Assembly (NCBI GenBank): GCA_023450335.1
Contig: JAEXHA010000180.1
Coordinates: 1-48,358 of the forward strand
Source of the DNA: Actinomycetes bacterium
GTDB taxonomy: Bacteria > Actinomycetota > Actinomycetes > Actinomycetales > Microbacteriaceae
Length of the DNA stretch: 48,358 nucleotides
Direction: 5' to 3'
The notes beneath the pieces were generated by a model, which was not told the origin of the DNA, did not search any database, and was given only the letters and a program-made list of their open reading frames with translations. Shown here piece after piece: positions 22,847 to 31,213 of this stretch. A program made the translations under genes and the position numbers. How positions within the stretch are numbered: position 1 is the first letter of the stretch; every line of letters starts with the position of its first letter.

Positions 22847-23608
22847 TCAGCGGCGCGAGAGGAGCGAGGTCATACGCAGGCGACTGGAGTGGATCCACAC
22901 ATCGGAGTACTCGATGGGCCGCTCGCTCGCGAGATAGGTCACCTGTTCGAGGTACTGAACGGGTTCGCCGAGCGCGAGGCCGAGATAGTGGGCGACGTCG
23001 CCTTCGGCGCGTTCCGCGCTGAACGTGCGACGCGCCGTGGCGATCTTCACCCCGTAGCGACCCTCAAGAGTGCCAAACAAACTTGCCTGGGAGAAGTCGA
23101 CGTCCGCGATTCCAGGGGCGAAGTCGGTGCGCACGTAGTTGTAGAGCAGGGCCACAGGGCCTTCGGCGGTTGAGCGCAGGCGTACGAGCTTGAGCACCTG
23201 CCCGCCGGCGGGCACGTCGAGCAGGGCGGCGACCGGGCGGGGCGGTTCAAGCAACGCGCTCTCGAGTACGGTGGTGGTCGTCAGCACACCTTGGGCGGCG
23301 AAGTCCTCCGACAGCGTGCTGAGCTTTTGGGCGATCGCCGGTTCGATGGTTGTGGAGGTCACGAAGGTGCCCTTGCCACGGACCTGTCGCAGCAGGCCTT
23401 CTTGGATGAGGGTGGTCAGCGCGCGCCGCAGCGTGCCGCGGCTGACGCCGAGTTCGGCGGCAAGGTCGGGCTCACTGGGCAAGCGGTAGTGCGGTGGCCA
23501 TTCGGCAGCGGCGATCTTGCGACGGATGCTGCCGGAGATCTGCGCGTGGATCGCGATCGGCAAGCCGCGACGAATGCCGGCCATCGCCGCTGCGTCGTCT
23601 TCGGCCAT
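22847..23608 (-). CDS. GntR-family regulator (HutC/UTRA type)
   Basis: A 253-residue repressor-type regulator. The N-terminal winged helix (residues ~15-80) has IRRKIAAAEWPPHYRLPSE followed by ELGVSRGTLRRALTTLIQEG and the wing VRGKGTFV. The rest is a UTRA ligand-binding domain ending in YLEQVTYLASERPIEYSDVW. The internal ATG was chosen because GAAGGAG lies five bases upstream; the longer frame overlaps the deoC stop and has no such site. It is the last gene of the pentose operon, so it probably senses a sugar phosphate and controls the rbsK promoter, where an inverted repeat is visible. Confidence 0.88.
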   Translation of the reverse strand: MAEDDAAAMAGIRRGLPIAIHAQISGSIRRKIAAAEWPPHYRLPSEPDLAAELGVSRGTLRRALTTLIQEGLLRQVRGKGTFVTSTTIEPAIAQKLSTLSEDFAAQGVLTTTTVLESALLEPPRPVAALLDVPAGGQVLKLVRLRSTAEGPVALLYNYVRTDFAPGIADVDFSQASLFGTLEGRYGVKIATARRTFSAERAEGDVAHYLGLALGEPVQYLEQVTYLASERPIEYSDVWIHSSRLRMTSLLSRR

Positions 23609-23682
23609 CGTGACTCCTTCCCGTTTCTGGATAGCATCGCCCCCGCCGCTGCGCAAAACGCGGTCGGCGGGGACGAAGGCTG

Positions 23683-24393
23683 TCAATAGCTCTGTGTGCT
23701 CTCGTCGCCGGTGTCGCTGACGATCGCCAGACCGGCGCTGGTGCCCAGCAGGGAGGCGCCGGCCTGCAGCAGGCTGAGAGCCTGCGCGTAGCTCTTGATC
23801 GAGCCCGAGGCCTTCACCAGCACGCCGTCGCGCGCACGCTCTACGAGGTAGCGGATGCTGTCGGGGTTGGCCGTCTCGATCTGGCCGCTGCTCGCATTCT
23901 TCAAGAATGCGGCACCGGCATCCATCGCCAGTTCCACGGCGGCTTCCTTTTCGGCATCTGTGAGCAGCGGCAGCTCGAGCATGACCTTGACCGGGATGCC
24001 GGAGGCGCGCACGACGCCCGCGATGTCCTCACGGAACTCGTCGTACATTCCGCTCTTGAGCCAGCCGACCTGAACGCCGATGTCGAGCTGGGTCGCGCCG
24101 AGGCGGGCGATCTCAGCCGCCTCGGCGGCCTTGCCTGCGCTGGTCATCACGCCGACGGTGGGGAAGTCGAGTGCCGTGGCGATGCCCACGCTGGTGCCTG
24201 CCAGCTCGGACGCGACCAGCGGCAGCCAGGAGGCGGGAATCATCGCAGCGTTGAATCCGTACTCGACGGTCTCGCGGGCGTGCGCGATCATCTCGTCACG
24301 GGAGATGCCCGGCTCGATCTTGGTGTGCTGGATGAAGGGTGCGAGCTCGGCGGGACGCAGCTGGTGCGTGGGGTCGACGGTCGTGTTCGACAT
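23683..24393 (-). CDS. deoC: Deoxyribose-phosphate aldolase (DeoC) family
   Basis: A 236-residue class I aldolase of the DeoC family, which splits 2-deoxyribose-5-phosphate into acetaldehyde and glyceraldehyde-3-phosphate. Expected residues are present: Asp in ATQLDIGVQVGWLKSG, the Schiff-base Lys in AAFLKNASSG (normally FVKTSTG), and the second Lys in VLVKASGSIK. The motifs are clearly diverged from housekeeping DeoC (KNASSGQIE instead of KTSTGF), so it may prefer a related deoxy-sugar or other aldol substrate. It follows rbsD and precedes gntR in a minus-strand pentose operon, linking the imported sugar to central metabolism. Confidence 0.82.
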   Translation of the reverse strand: MSNTTVDPTHQLRPAELAPFIQHTKIEPGISRDEMIAHARETVEYGFNAAMIPASWLPLVASELAGTSVGIATALDFPTVGVMTSAGKAAEAAEIARLGATQLDIGVQVGWLKSGMYDEFREDIAGVVRASGIPVKVMLELPLLTDAEKEAAVELAMDAGAAFLKNASSGQIETANPDSIRYLVERARDGVLVKASGSIKSYAQALSLLQAGASLLGTSAGLAIVSDTGDESTQSY

Positions 24394-24421
24394 GAGTGTC
24401 TCTTCTTTCGTTGGGGAGGGG

Positions 24422-24880
24422 TCAGGCGAGCTTGGCCGCGTAGTAATCCGGTGCGATGACGCCTTCGCCGCCGAACCAGCGCGGCACGTCTACACCGCAG
24501 ACCAGCCCGATGTTGCCCCACGGCTCGAATGCTCCGGTGCGCACGATGACCTTCGCCTCGTGGGCGAGCGCACCGAGCATGTCGGAGTGGGTGCGGGTGG
24601 TGAATTCGGCGTCGTCGAACCGCTCACGCAGCCACTGGTCGAGACGGGGATTGTTGGTCACGACGTCGTCGGCGCGCACGACGCCTTCGACGACGAGTTC
24701 GTCGGCGATCAGGCCTATGACCGTGCGCAGGTCAGGAAGGTTCTCGGCGATCGCCAGGTCGATGCGATGCGCGTCGCGGGGGATCGGGAAGCCGGCGTCG
24801 ACGACGAGGATGAGATCGGTGTGGCCGAGGGTGGCGAGCGCCCTCGACAGTTCCGCGTTGAGTATTCCGTTGCGCTTCAT
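24422..24880 (-). CDS. rbsD: D-ribose pyranase
   Basis: A 152-residue RbsD-family protein that interconverts pyranose and furanose forms so that the kinase can use the sugar. N-terminal MKRNGILNAELSRALATLGH includes the catalytic His20; DLAIAENLPDLRTVIG and WGNIGLVCGV are family segments. The length is slightly greater than the E. coli protein. The ribosome site AGGAAG lies just upstream. It lies between rbsA and deoC in the operon. Confidence 0.9.
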   Translation of the reverse strand: MKRNGILNAELSRALATLGHTDLILVVDAGFPIPRDAHRIDLAIAENLPDLRTVIGLIADELVVEGVVRADDVVTNNPRLDQWLRERFDDAEFTTRTHSDMLGALAHEAKVIVRTGAFEPWGNIGLVCGVDVPRWFGGEGVIAPDYYAAKLA

Positions 24881-24922
24881 GGGTCTTCCTAACTTGTCGT
24901 GGGAGGGGGATGGTGGTCGCGG

Positions 24923-26467
24923 TCAGGCGGCCGGGGCCGAGGCGCCGGTGGCGAGCGTCATGATCGACTCTTCGGTGGCGTCGGCCGTGAGGACCACGCC
25001 GGCCACCGTGCCCTGGGACATGACCGCGATGCGGTCGGTGACCGAGAGCAGCTCAGGCAGGTCGGACGAGGAGCAGATGATCGCGACGCCCTGTGCGGCG
25101 AGAGCGAACAGCTGCTCGTAGATCTCGACCTTGGCGCCGACGTCGACACCGCGTGTCGGTTCATCGAGGATGAGAACCCGCGGTGAGATCGACATCCACC
25201 GTGCCAGCAGTGCCTTCTGCTGGTTGCCACCCGACAGGTTGGTGATGGGCTGATCGATGCCCGCAGTCTTGACGCGCAGTTGCGTCGCCAGCTTCTTGGC
25301 GTTGGCGTCGAGGGCGCGGCGACGTAGCAGTCCGGCGACGGAGAACTGGTCGGCGGTGATCGCGCCGATGTTGTCACCCACGCTCATCGTTGTGAGGATG
25401 CCCTGCGCGCGTCGTTCACCGGGGAGGAAGGCGACTCGGCGCGCAATGCTCGCGCGGGGTGAGCGACGCTCGTACGGTATGCCCCCGATCTCGACGGCAC
25501 CCGCGCCGCGGGGCGCGGCACCGAAGATGTTCGCGAGCAGCTCGACACGCCCCGAGTCGGGCAATCCGGCGATGCCGAGGATCTCGCCGGGCGCGACCGA
25601 GAGCGAGACATCGTGATGCCGTCGTCCACTGACGCCGGTGAGACTGAGCGCAGGGGCGGCCTCGGTGTCGATGGTGTCGACGGTGCGACCGGCGAAATGA
25701 CCGAGTTCACGACCGACCATCGCCGCCACGGCCTGTTCCGGCGTGACGTCGTCGCGGCGCCACGAGCCGACGTGTCTGCCGTCCCGCAACACTTCGATGC
25801 GGTCGCACAGGCGGAACACCTCAGGCATCCGGTGCGAAACGTAGATGAGGGTCGTTCCCTGATCTTTGAGGCGGGCCATCAGTGCGAACAGTCGTTCCGC
25901 TTCAGCGGGTGTGAGCATGGCGGTCGGCTCATCGAGGATCAGTACGCGGCACCCGCGTGCGATCGAGCGCGCCACGACGATCAGCTGCTGTGTCGCGAGG
26001 TCGAGGGTGCTGACGGTGCGGTCGGGGTCGATGTCGAGGCGCAGCTCGGATAGCAACTCCTGCGCCTTCTGATGCATGCCCCGCCGCGACGGGAACAGTC
26101 GGGAGCCGGGCTCGATACCGGCGAGGATGTTCTCGGCAACCGAGCGGTCGGGCAACAGGGACAGCTCTTGGGGGACGATGGCCACCGAATGCTCGGTGAG
26201 GACGGCGTACGGGTCGTACACCTCGATGGCCTCACCGAAGACGGTGATGCTCCCGCCGCTCGGCGGCTGAAGGCCGGCGAGGATCTTCAACAACGTTGAC
26301 TTTCCGGCGCCGTTCTCGCCCAGCAGGGCGGTGATCTCACCCGCGGTGACGTCGAATGAGACGTCCTCGAGGGCGCGGACCGGGCCGAAGCTGCGAGTGA
26401 GGCCGCGGATCTGCACCGCGACCTCACGAGCATCCGGAGTCGCGTCGAGCGGCGAGAGCGTGGACAT
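24923..26467 (-). CDS. rbsA: Ribose-type ABC transporter, tandem ATP-binding protein
   Basis: A 514-residue protein with two fused ATPase domains, the CUT2 (RbsA/MglA) architecture. The first domain has Walker A LLGENGAGKSTLLKILAG and Walker B VLILDEPTAMLTP. The second has the degenerate Walker A typical of RbsA (GIAGLPDSGRVELL), the signature LSGGNQQKALLARW and Walker B VLILDEPTRGVD. The start is the ATG overlapping the rbsB stop (ATGA). The longer open frame upstream is antisense-like shadow over rbsB. It energises import together with RbsB and RbsC. Confidence 0.93.
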   Translation of the reverse strand: MSTLSPLDATPDAREVAVQIRGLTRSFGPVRALEDVSFDVTAGEITALLGENGAGKSTLLKILAGLQPPSGGSITVFGEAIEVYDPYAVLTEHSVAIVPQELSLLPDRSVAENILAGIEPGSRLFPSRRGMHQKAQELLSELRLDIDPDRTVSTLDLATQQLIVVARSIARGCRVLILDEPTAMLTPAEAERLFALMARLKDQGTTLIYVSHRMPEVFRLCDRIEVLRDGRHVGSWRRDDVTPEQAVAAMVGRELGHFAGRTVDTIDTEAAPALSLTGVSGRRHHDVSLSVAPGEILGIAGLPDSGRVELLANIFGAAPRGAGAVEIGGIPYERRSPRASIARRVAFLPGERRAQGILTTMSVGDNIGAITADQFSVAGLLRRRALDANAKKLATQLRVKTAGIDQPITNLSGGNQQKALLARWMSISPRVLILDEPTRGVDVGAKVEIYEQLFALAAQGVAIICSSSDLPELLSVTDRIAVMSQGTVAGVVLTADATEESIMTLATGASAPAA

Positions 26468-27492
26468 CAGCCCTCCACCGTGGCTTCGGAGAGGTTGTCG
26501 AGCGTGATGAACTGAGCGCCGGTGTCGACACCTTCGACGGTGACGCCGTCGAGCAGGAAGTCGGCCAGCACCTTGACGGCCTGATAGCCCTGCTCCGCCG
26601 GGTTCTGGCTGATGGTGAAGGTGACCACACCGTTCTCGATGAACTCGGCGGTGGTGGGCAGCAGGTCGAAGCCGACCATCGTCACCTTCCCGGTGTTGCC
26701 CGACTGCTCGACCCACTGGGCGCCGGCGGTCGTCGAGCAGCAGTCCAGGCCCGCGATTGCGACGACGCCACTCTGGCCCGCCATCGTCGACTCGACCGTG
26801 TTGTAGGCCGCGTTGGGCTCGTTGCCGACGTTCACCGGCCCGACGATCTCGAGGCCGGTGCCGCTGAGGCCCTCTTCGAACCCGCCGAAGCGGTCGTGCG
26901 ACCAGCCGGCGCCGGTATCCAGCGAGAACACGACGACCTTTCCGGTGGTGTCGCCGAGTGCCGCGGCCAGCTCTTCAGCCTGCGACTGCCCCGACGCGCG
27001 CAGGTCCTGTCCGACGAAGCCCATTTGCTTGGAGTCAGGGTTGTCGGTGTTGAAGGAAATGATCGGGATGCCTGCGTCGTAGGCTTCGGCGATGACGGGC
27101 TTGAGGGCGTCACTGGAGGCGGATGAGACCGCAAGACCGTCGACGGCCTTCTGCTGGATGAGGGTCTGCAGCTCGGAGACCTGCTTTGCAGCGTCGCCAC
27201 CGGTGGGGCCGATCAGCTGCACGTCGACGCCGAGTTCTTCACCGGCACGCGTCATGCCTTCTTTGATCGGGGTGGCGAACGCCAGCGATGGGTCGTGGTA
27301 GCTCAGCTTGATACGCATGGGCTCGCCGTTGTCTACGCGCTCCTGGATGTGCTCGGCCAGCTGGAAGCCGTCGGCATCGCCGCTGGTGCTGCTGCCGGAG
27401 GTGATGGCGCCACAGCCGGAGAGCGCGAGGGTGCCGGCGAGCACAGCGCCGCCGAGGGCGAGCATGCGTCGTGTTCGGGTGCGAAGGGACAT
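26467..27492 (-). CDS. rbsB: Ribose-type ABC transporter substrate-binding lipoprotein
   Basis: A 341-residue periplasmic-binding-protein-like lipoprotein of the CUT2 family. Signal peptide with Arg-rich start and lipobox LSGC (Cys27). The mature chain has KLSYHDPSLAFATPIKEGM and NTDNPDSKQMGFVGQDLRAS of the Peripla_BP_4 fold. AAAGGAG lies five bases before the ATG. It carries an unusual DCCSTT segment near the C-lobe. Binding of ribose itself is not provable; a different pentose is possible, given deoC in the operon. Confidence 0.9.
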   Translation of the reverse strand: MSLRTRTRRMLALGGAVLAGTLALSGCGAITSGSSTSGDADGFQLAEHIQERVDNGEPMRIKLSYHDPSLAFATPIKEGMTRAGEELGVDVQLIGPTGGDAAKQVSELQTLIQQKAVDGLAVSSASSDALKPVIAEAYDAGIPIISFNTDNPDSKQMGFVGQDLRASGQSQAEELAAALGDTTGKVVVFSLDTGAGWSHDRFGGFEEGLSGTGLEIVGPVNVGNEPNAAYNTVESTMAGQSGVVAIAGLDCCSTTAGAQWVEQSGNTGKVTMVGFDLLPTTAEFIENGVVTFTISQNPAEQGYQAVKVLADFLLDGVTVEGVDTGAQFITLDNLSEATVEG

Positions 27493-27555
27493 GAAGACTC
27501 CTTTGTTCGTCCGTTCAGGTGTGATTGCAGGGGTTGCGCCGGGTGGCGCGGTTGG

Positions 27556-28554
27556 TCAGGCGCGGACTTTGCGTCTGCGCTGCCAGGTGTCGAGGGCCAC
27601 GGCGGCGATGATGACCAGGCCAGTGACGACGGTCTGCCAGAACGACGAGATGCCGTTGATGTTGAGGATGTTCTGGAGCAGGCCGATGAAGACCACGCCG
27701 ATGATCGTGCCCCACATCGTTCCCGACCCGCCGAACAGGGCAGCACCGCCGATGATGACGGCCGAGATCACGGTGAGCTCGAGCCCGGTCCCGGTGACGC
27801 CCTGTACGTATGACAGGAACGACAGGCCCAGCACGCCGGCGGCGCCGGCAGTGAAACCCGACAGCACGAACGCCCACACCTTGACGCGCTTCACGTTGAT
27901 GCCCACGAGGCGCGCGGCTTCCTGGTTACCGCCGACGGCGTAGGTGTCAAAGCCCAGGCGTGATCTCGATAGCAATACGATGCCGATGGCCGCGATCACG
28001 ATGAAGATCACAAGCTGCATCGGAATGGCGCCGAACAGACGTCCCTGCCCGATGAGCGTGAAGTCGTCGACGCCCGGCATGTTCGAGCTGAGCGAGATGG
28101 GCGCACCGTCCGAGATCAGCAGCGTAACCCCTCGGAAGACACTGAGTGAGCCGAGAGTGACGATGAAGCTGGGTACGCCCAGTACGACCACGGCGAGACC
28201 GTTGAGGAGGCCGGCGAACGCGCCGACGGCCAGACCGATGATGATCGCCAGCGGCCAAGCAACGCCCGCGGCGATCGCGAGACCGGTCGAGATGGCGGTG
28301 AGTGCGTAGATGGAGCCGACGGACAGATCGATCTCGCCGTTGATGATGACGAAGGTCATGCCGATCGCCATGATGCCGATCTGCGAGATCTGCTGACCCA
28401 CCGAGAGCAGGTTGCCCGTCTGCATGAAGCTCGGCGACAACACGGTGCCCAGCACGAAGAGTACGACAAGCGCAGCGAGCACCCCGAGCTCCCGCGCGTG
28501 CAAGAGCTTCTTCGCATCCAGGCCGCGACGCGGCGTTGCGACGGTAGCGCTCAT
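27556..28554 (-). CDS. rbsC: Ribose-type ABC transporter permease
   Basis: A 332-residue CUT2 permease with eight to ten membrane segments. Family landmarks are IINGEIDLSVGSIYALT and GNQEAARLVGINVKRVK, the latter the cytoplasmic loop contacting RbsA, plus GGAALFGGSGTMWGTIIG. The ATG overlaps the ribokinase stop (ATGA), so it is translated directly after the kinase. In this operon the permease precedes the binding protein, with a 63-base gap carrying the rbsB ribosome site. Confidence 0.93.
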   Translation of the reverse strand: MSATVATPRRGLDAKKLLHARELGVLAALVVLFVLGTVLSPSFMQTGNLLSVGQQISQIGIMAIGMTFVIINGEIDLSVGSIYALTAISTGLAIAAGVAWPLAIIIGLAVGAFAGLLNGLAVVVLGVPSFIVTLGSLSVFRGVTLLISDGAPISLSSNMPGVDDFTLIGQGRLFGAIPMQLVIFIVIAAIGIVLLSRSRLGFDTYAVGGNQEAARLVGINVKRVKVWAFVLSGFTAGAAGVLGLSFLSYVQGVTGTGLELTVISAVIIGGAALFGGSGTMWGTIIGVVFIGLLQNILNINGISSFWQTVVTGLVIIAAVALDTWQRRRKVRA

Positions 28555-29450
28555 GAGGTGGTTCCAATCTGGTCACGGGTCGGCAGGGCGGGGATGACCC
28601 CGGGAATGGAGACGGTGTGTGCGCCAGCGGCCGCGGCGTACCGGGCGGCGACGGCGAGGCTGTCGCCGGCGGCGAGGCTGACGGCGAGCGCGGCGGTGAA
28701 CGAGTCGCCCGCACCGGTGGTGTCCACGACCGCGGTTGCGCGCACGGCTGACACCTCGGTGACGCCCGAGGCGTCGACGATGGTCGCTCCGTCACCGCCC
28801 CGCGTCAGAACGACGGCCGCGTCAGTCAGCTTCTGCAGACGTTCGGCCAGGTCGAGGTCGTCGCCGTCGTCGACGTCGAGCAGGATGCGGGCCTCTGTCT
28901 GATTCGGGGTGATGACGTCGATCAACGCCCATGCATCGTCAGGCAGGGGCTGTGCGGGCGCAGGGTTGAGGAGGGTGCGTGTCCCGACCTCGCGTGCCAC
29001 GCGCAGAGCGGCCATGACCGCCGCGAGCGGGATCTCCATCGACACGACCACGATGTCGGCCGCGGCGATCTCCGACCGGAAGCTCTCGACGGCAGCCTCA
29101 TCGAGAGTGTCGAGCGCTCCGGATGCGATGACGATGCGGTTTTCACCGTTCGGCTCGACAATGATGAAACCCACCATGGTCGCGGCGCCGGGATGAACCA
29201 CCACGTGGGAGTCATCCACGCCCTCGGCTGCCCAGAGCCTGCGAGCGGCGACACCGAACTCATCGTCGCCGACGGCCGTCAGCAGCGAGACATCCGCACC
29301 GAGTCGAGCGGCGCCGATGGCCTGGTTCGAGCCTTTGCCACCGGGGCCCTGGTCGAAGGCTCCGCCCAGCAGCGTCTCGCCTGGTTCAGGAAGTCGGGAC
29401 GCGCGCATCGTGAGACCGACTCCGTAGCTCCCGACGACTGCGATCCTCAT
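28551..29450 (-). CDS. rbsK: Ribokinase (PfkB family; possibly deoxyribokinase)
   Basis: A 299-residue PfkB-family sugar kinase and the first gene of the operon. The start chosen is the ATG giving MRIAVVGSYGVG, with GGAGT six bases upstream; ten upstream codons are open but lack a ribosome site and overlap the operator. GGKGSNQAIGAARLG near the N-terminus is the sugar/phosphate motif, and DTTGAGDSFTAALA holds the catalytic Asp. It phosphorylates the imported pentose. With a DeoC-type aldolase in the same operon, deoxyribokinase activity is a real alternative to ribokinase. Confidence 0.87.
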   Translation of the reverse strand: MRIAVVGSYGVGLTMRASRLPEPGETLLGGAFDQGPGGKGSNQAIGAARLGADVSLLTAVGDDEFGVAARRLWAAEGVDDSHVVVHPGAATMVGFIIVEPNGENRIVIASGALDTLDEAAVESFRSEIAAADIVVVSMEIPLAAVMAALRVAREVGTRTLLNPAPAQPLPDDAWALIDVITPNQTEARILLDVDDGDDLDLAERLQKLTDAAVVLTRGGDGATIVDASGVTEVSAVRATAVVDTTGAGDSFTAALAVSLAAGDSLAVAARYAAAAGAHTVSIPGVIPALPTRDQIGTTS

Positions 29451-29466
29451 GGGCGACTCCTGCGTC

Positions 29467-29490
29467 TTGTATGTGGACAACTATGTACAT
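29467..29490. promoter_or_regulatory. Candidate GntR operator in the rbsK leader
   Basis: TTGT-ATGTGG-ACAA (29467-29480) is a 14-bp inverted repeat, followed three bases later by the self-complementary ATGTACAT (29483-29490). It lies 17-40 bases upstream of the rbsK start, just downstream of the predicted promoter. This is the expected place for repression by the GntR regulator encoded at the operon's end. No second copy was noticed, so the assignment rests on position. Confidence 0.42.
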
Positions 29491-29494
29491 GCCC

Positions 29495-29523
29495 AGTGTG
29501 AGTCATCGTCGCAGTTCTGTCAA
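29495..29523 (-). promoter_or_regulatory. Probable rbs operon promoter
   Basis: On the minus strand a perfect -35 TTGACA (29523-29518) is followed after 17 bases by CACACT (29500-29495), which matches TATAAT at three positions. The start of transcription would fall near 29488, inside the inverted repeats proposed as the GntR operator. The -35 is convincing; the -10 is weak, which fits an activator-free but tightly repressed or low-level promoter. Confidence 0.45.
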
Positions 29524-29700
29524 ACCCGGGCGGCGCGGCACGTCGGAGCTGCGGAGAACGCGATGTCCGAGGTCACGAGGTCGCACACGCGACGCGGCGG
29601 AAATGTTGATTGTGGTGCGTGATGAAGTCCAGTCGGGACGGGTGGCGACGGGCTACTGCGATGGCCCGGCACAGACGGTGCTCGCCCGGCTGGTCACCCT

Positions 29701-29755
29701 GCTGCCCGGGCTGAACACCTGGGCGGTGATCTGGCTGCCGGGGGGGGGAGTGAAA
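29701..29755 (+). pseudogene. Remnant resembling the 3' end of the GH66 gene, with a G9 run
   Basis: About 50 bases here match the last ~50 bases of the GH66 gene (5938-5988) at nearly nine of ten positions: GCTGCCCG-N2-CTGA-N-CACCTGGGCGGTG, then TGGCTGCCGGGGG and AGTGAA. Translated, LLPGLNTWAVIWLPGG parallels the GH66 end LPDLTTWAVVWLPGE. The G5 of the GH66 gene is a G9 run here (29740-29748), which pushes the original stop out of frame. No barrel domain precedes it. It looks like the tail of a lost glycosidase gene. The rest of the 412-base gap between rbsK and ugd holds only the rbs promoter/operator and the hairpin described separately. Confidence 0.55.
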
Positions 29756-29817
29756 GTTGGTCCGGTAACCGGCTCGGATTGAGCTAGTCTGAGACCAGCG
29801 CTGCGTTCCAGCGGCGC

Positions 29818-29856
29818 GGTCCGGTTTCGCACTCCACCCAATCGCGAAGCCGGACC
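29818..29856 (+). terminator. Strong 13-bp hairpin between rbs/ugd spacer and ugd
   Basis: GGTCCGGTTTCGC pairs with GCGAAGCCGGACC over 13 positions (one G-U), with a 13-base loop. On the plus strand it is followed by ACTTCTTTA, a modest T-rich tail. On the minus strand it lies 7 bases beyond the ugd stop but without T residues. It most likely ends transcription of ugd on the minus strand or insulates it from plus-strand read-through of the vanished gene. Confidence 0.55.
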
Positions 29857-29862
29857 ACTTCT

Positions 29863-31173
29863 TTATGGGCGACCCATCCCGTAATACTTCCAACCTGCTG
29901 CGCGCCAGGCCGCCGGGTCGAGGCAGTTCCGCCCGTCCACGATCACGTTTCCGGCGACCAGCGACGCGGCGTGTGCGGGGTCGAGCTGCCGTCGGTATTC
30001 GTCCCATTCGGTGACGACGATCACACCGTCGGCGTCTCGCAGCGCGTCGTCGCGGTCTGCGACGTAGGTCAGTTGCGGGTGCACGCGACGTGCGTTCTCG
30101 ATCGCAGCCGGGTCGGTGACTGTCACCCGCGCCCCGAGCCCGTGCAACCGGACGGCCACGTCGAGCGCCGGCGAGTCACGGATGTCGTCGCTGTACGGTT
30201 TGAATGCCGCACCCAGCACCGTGATCTTCTTCTCGAACACCGATCCACCGAGTCCGCCGACAACGAGTTCCACCGCACGATCTCGACGGCGGAGGTTGAT
30301 CTCGTCCATCTCGCGCAGAAAGGCGACGGACTGGCCCCGCCCCAGCTCTTCGGCGCGAGCCGAGAACGCGCGGATGTCCTTCGGCAGGCAGCCGCCGCCG
30401 AATCCGATGCCGGCGCCGAGGAAGCGACGCCCGATGCGGGCATCGTGGCCGATCGCGTCCGCGAGCTGGGTGACATCGGCGCCGACGACCTCGGCGATCT
30501 CGGCCATCGCATTGATGAACGAGATCTTCGTCGCGAGGAAGGCGTTGGCCGACACCTTCACGAGTTCGGCCGTCGCCAGGTCGGTCACGATGAACGGCGT
30601 GCCCTTCGCCACGGCCGGGGCATAGACCTCGCGCAACACGTCGACGGCACTTTCGACTGCGGGGCCCGTTGCCACACCCACCACCAGTCGGTCGGGGTCG
30701 ATGGTGTCCTGCACCGCCCAACCCTCGCGCAAGAACTCCGGGTTCCAGGCGAGGGTCGCTCCTGTCGCCTCCACGCGTTGGGCCAGCCCGGCCGCCGTCC
30801 CGACGGGGACCGTCGACTTTCCTGCCACGACGTCGCCGGGCGACAGGTGCGGCAGCAGTCCGTCGATCGCGGCGTTCACGTACGTGAGATCCGCTGCGTA
30901 CCCGCCTCGCTGCTGGGGCGTGCCGACGCCGATGAAGTGCACCTTCGCGCCGCGTGCTTGGGCCATATCGGTCGTGAACCGCAGTCGGCCCGAGCCGACG
31001 CCGTCGGCGAGGATCTCCTGCAGGCCGGGCTCGAAGAACGGCGCTTCGCCCTTTGAGAGCGTGGCGATCTTCCGCTCGTCGATGTCGATGCCCACGACCT
31101 CGTGGCCGATCGATGCCATAGCGGCCGAGTGGACGGCGCCGAGATAGCCGCACCCGATCACAGAAAGACGCAT
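29863..31173 (-). CDS. ugd: UDP-glucose 6-dehydrogenase
   Basis: A 436-residue UDP-sugar dehydrogenase that oxidises UDP-glucose to UDP-glucuronate with two NAD+. N-terminal Rossmann motif VIGCGYLGAVHSA, then GVGTPQ, NPEFLREGWA, and the thioester-forming Cys262 in GFGGGCLPKDIRAF. The C-terminal domain contains VLGAAFKPYSDDIRDSP. All catalytic landmarks are present. It lies 40 bases downstream of the fused rmlC-rmlD gene and probably shares its transcript, supplying glucuronate for the neighbouring surface-glycan genes. A UDP-ManNAc dehydrogenase is less likely given the FLREG pattern. Confidence 0.92.
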   Translation of the reverse strand: MRLSVIGCGYLGAVHSAAMASIGHEVVGIDIDERKIATLSKGEAPFFEPGLQEILADGVGSGRLRFTTDMAQARGAKVHFIGVGTPQQRGGYAADLTYVNAAIDGLLPHLSPGDVVAGKSTVPVGTAAGLAQRVEATGATLAWNPEFLREGWAVQDTIDPDRLVVGVATGPAVESAVDVLREVYAPAVAKGTPFIVTDLATAELVKVSANAFLATKISFINAMAEIAEVVGADVTQLADAIGHDARIGRRFLGAGIGFGGGCLPKDIRAFSARAEELGRGQSVAFLREMDEINLRRRDRAVELVVGGLGGSVFEKKITVLGAAFKPYSDDIRDSPALDVAVRLHGLGARVTVTDPAAIENARRVHPQLTYVADRDDALRDADGVIVVTEWDEYRRQLDPAHAASLVAGNVIVDGRNCLDPAAWRAAGWKYYGMGRP

Positions 31174-31213
31174 AGAAGTGCTCCCGCTCTGTCGTTGCTG
31201 GGGTCGTGCCAGG

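Noticed and set aside
29471..29782. A 103-codon plus-strand open frame in the rbsK-ugd gap as a gene
   Set aside because: Only its last third resembles anything (the GH66 tail); the rest is promoter and spacer sequence, so it is treated as a relic.
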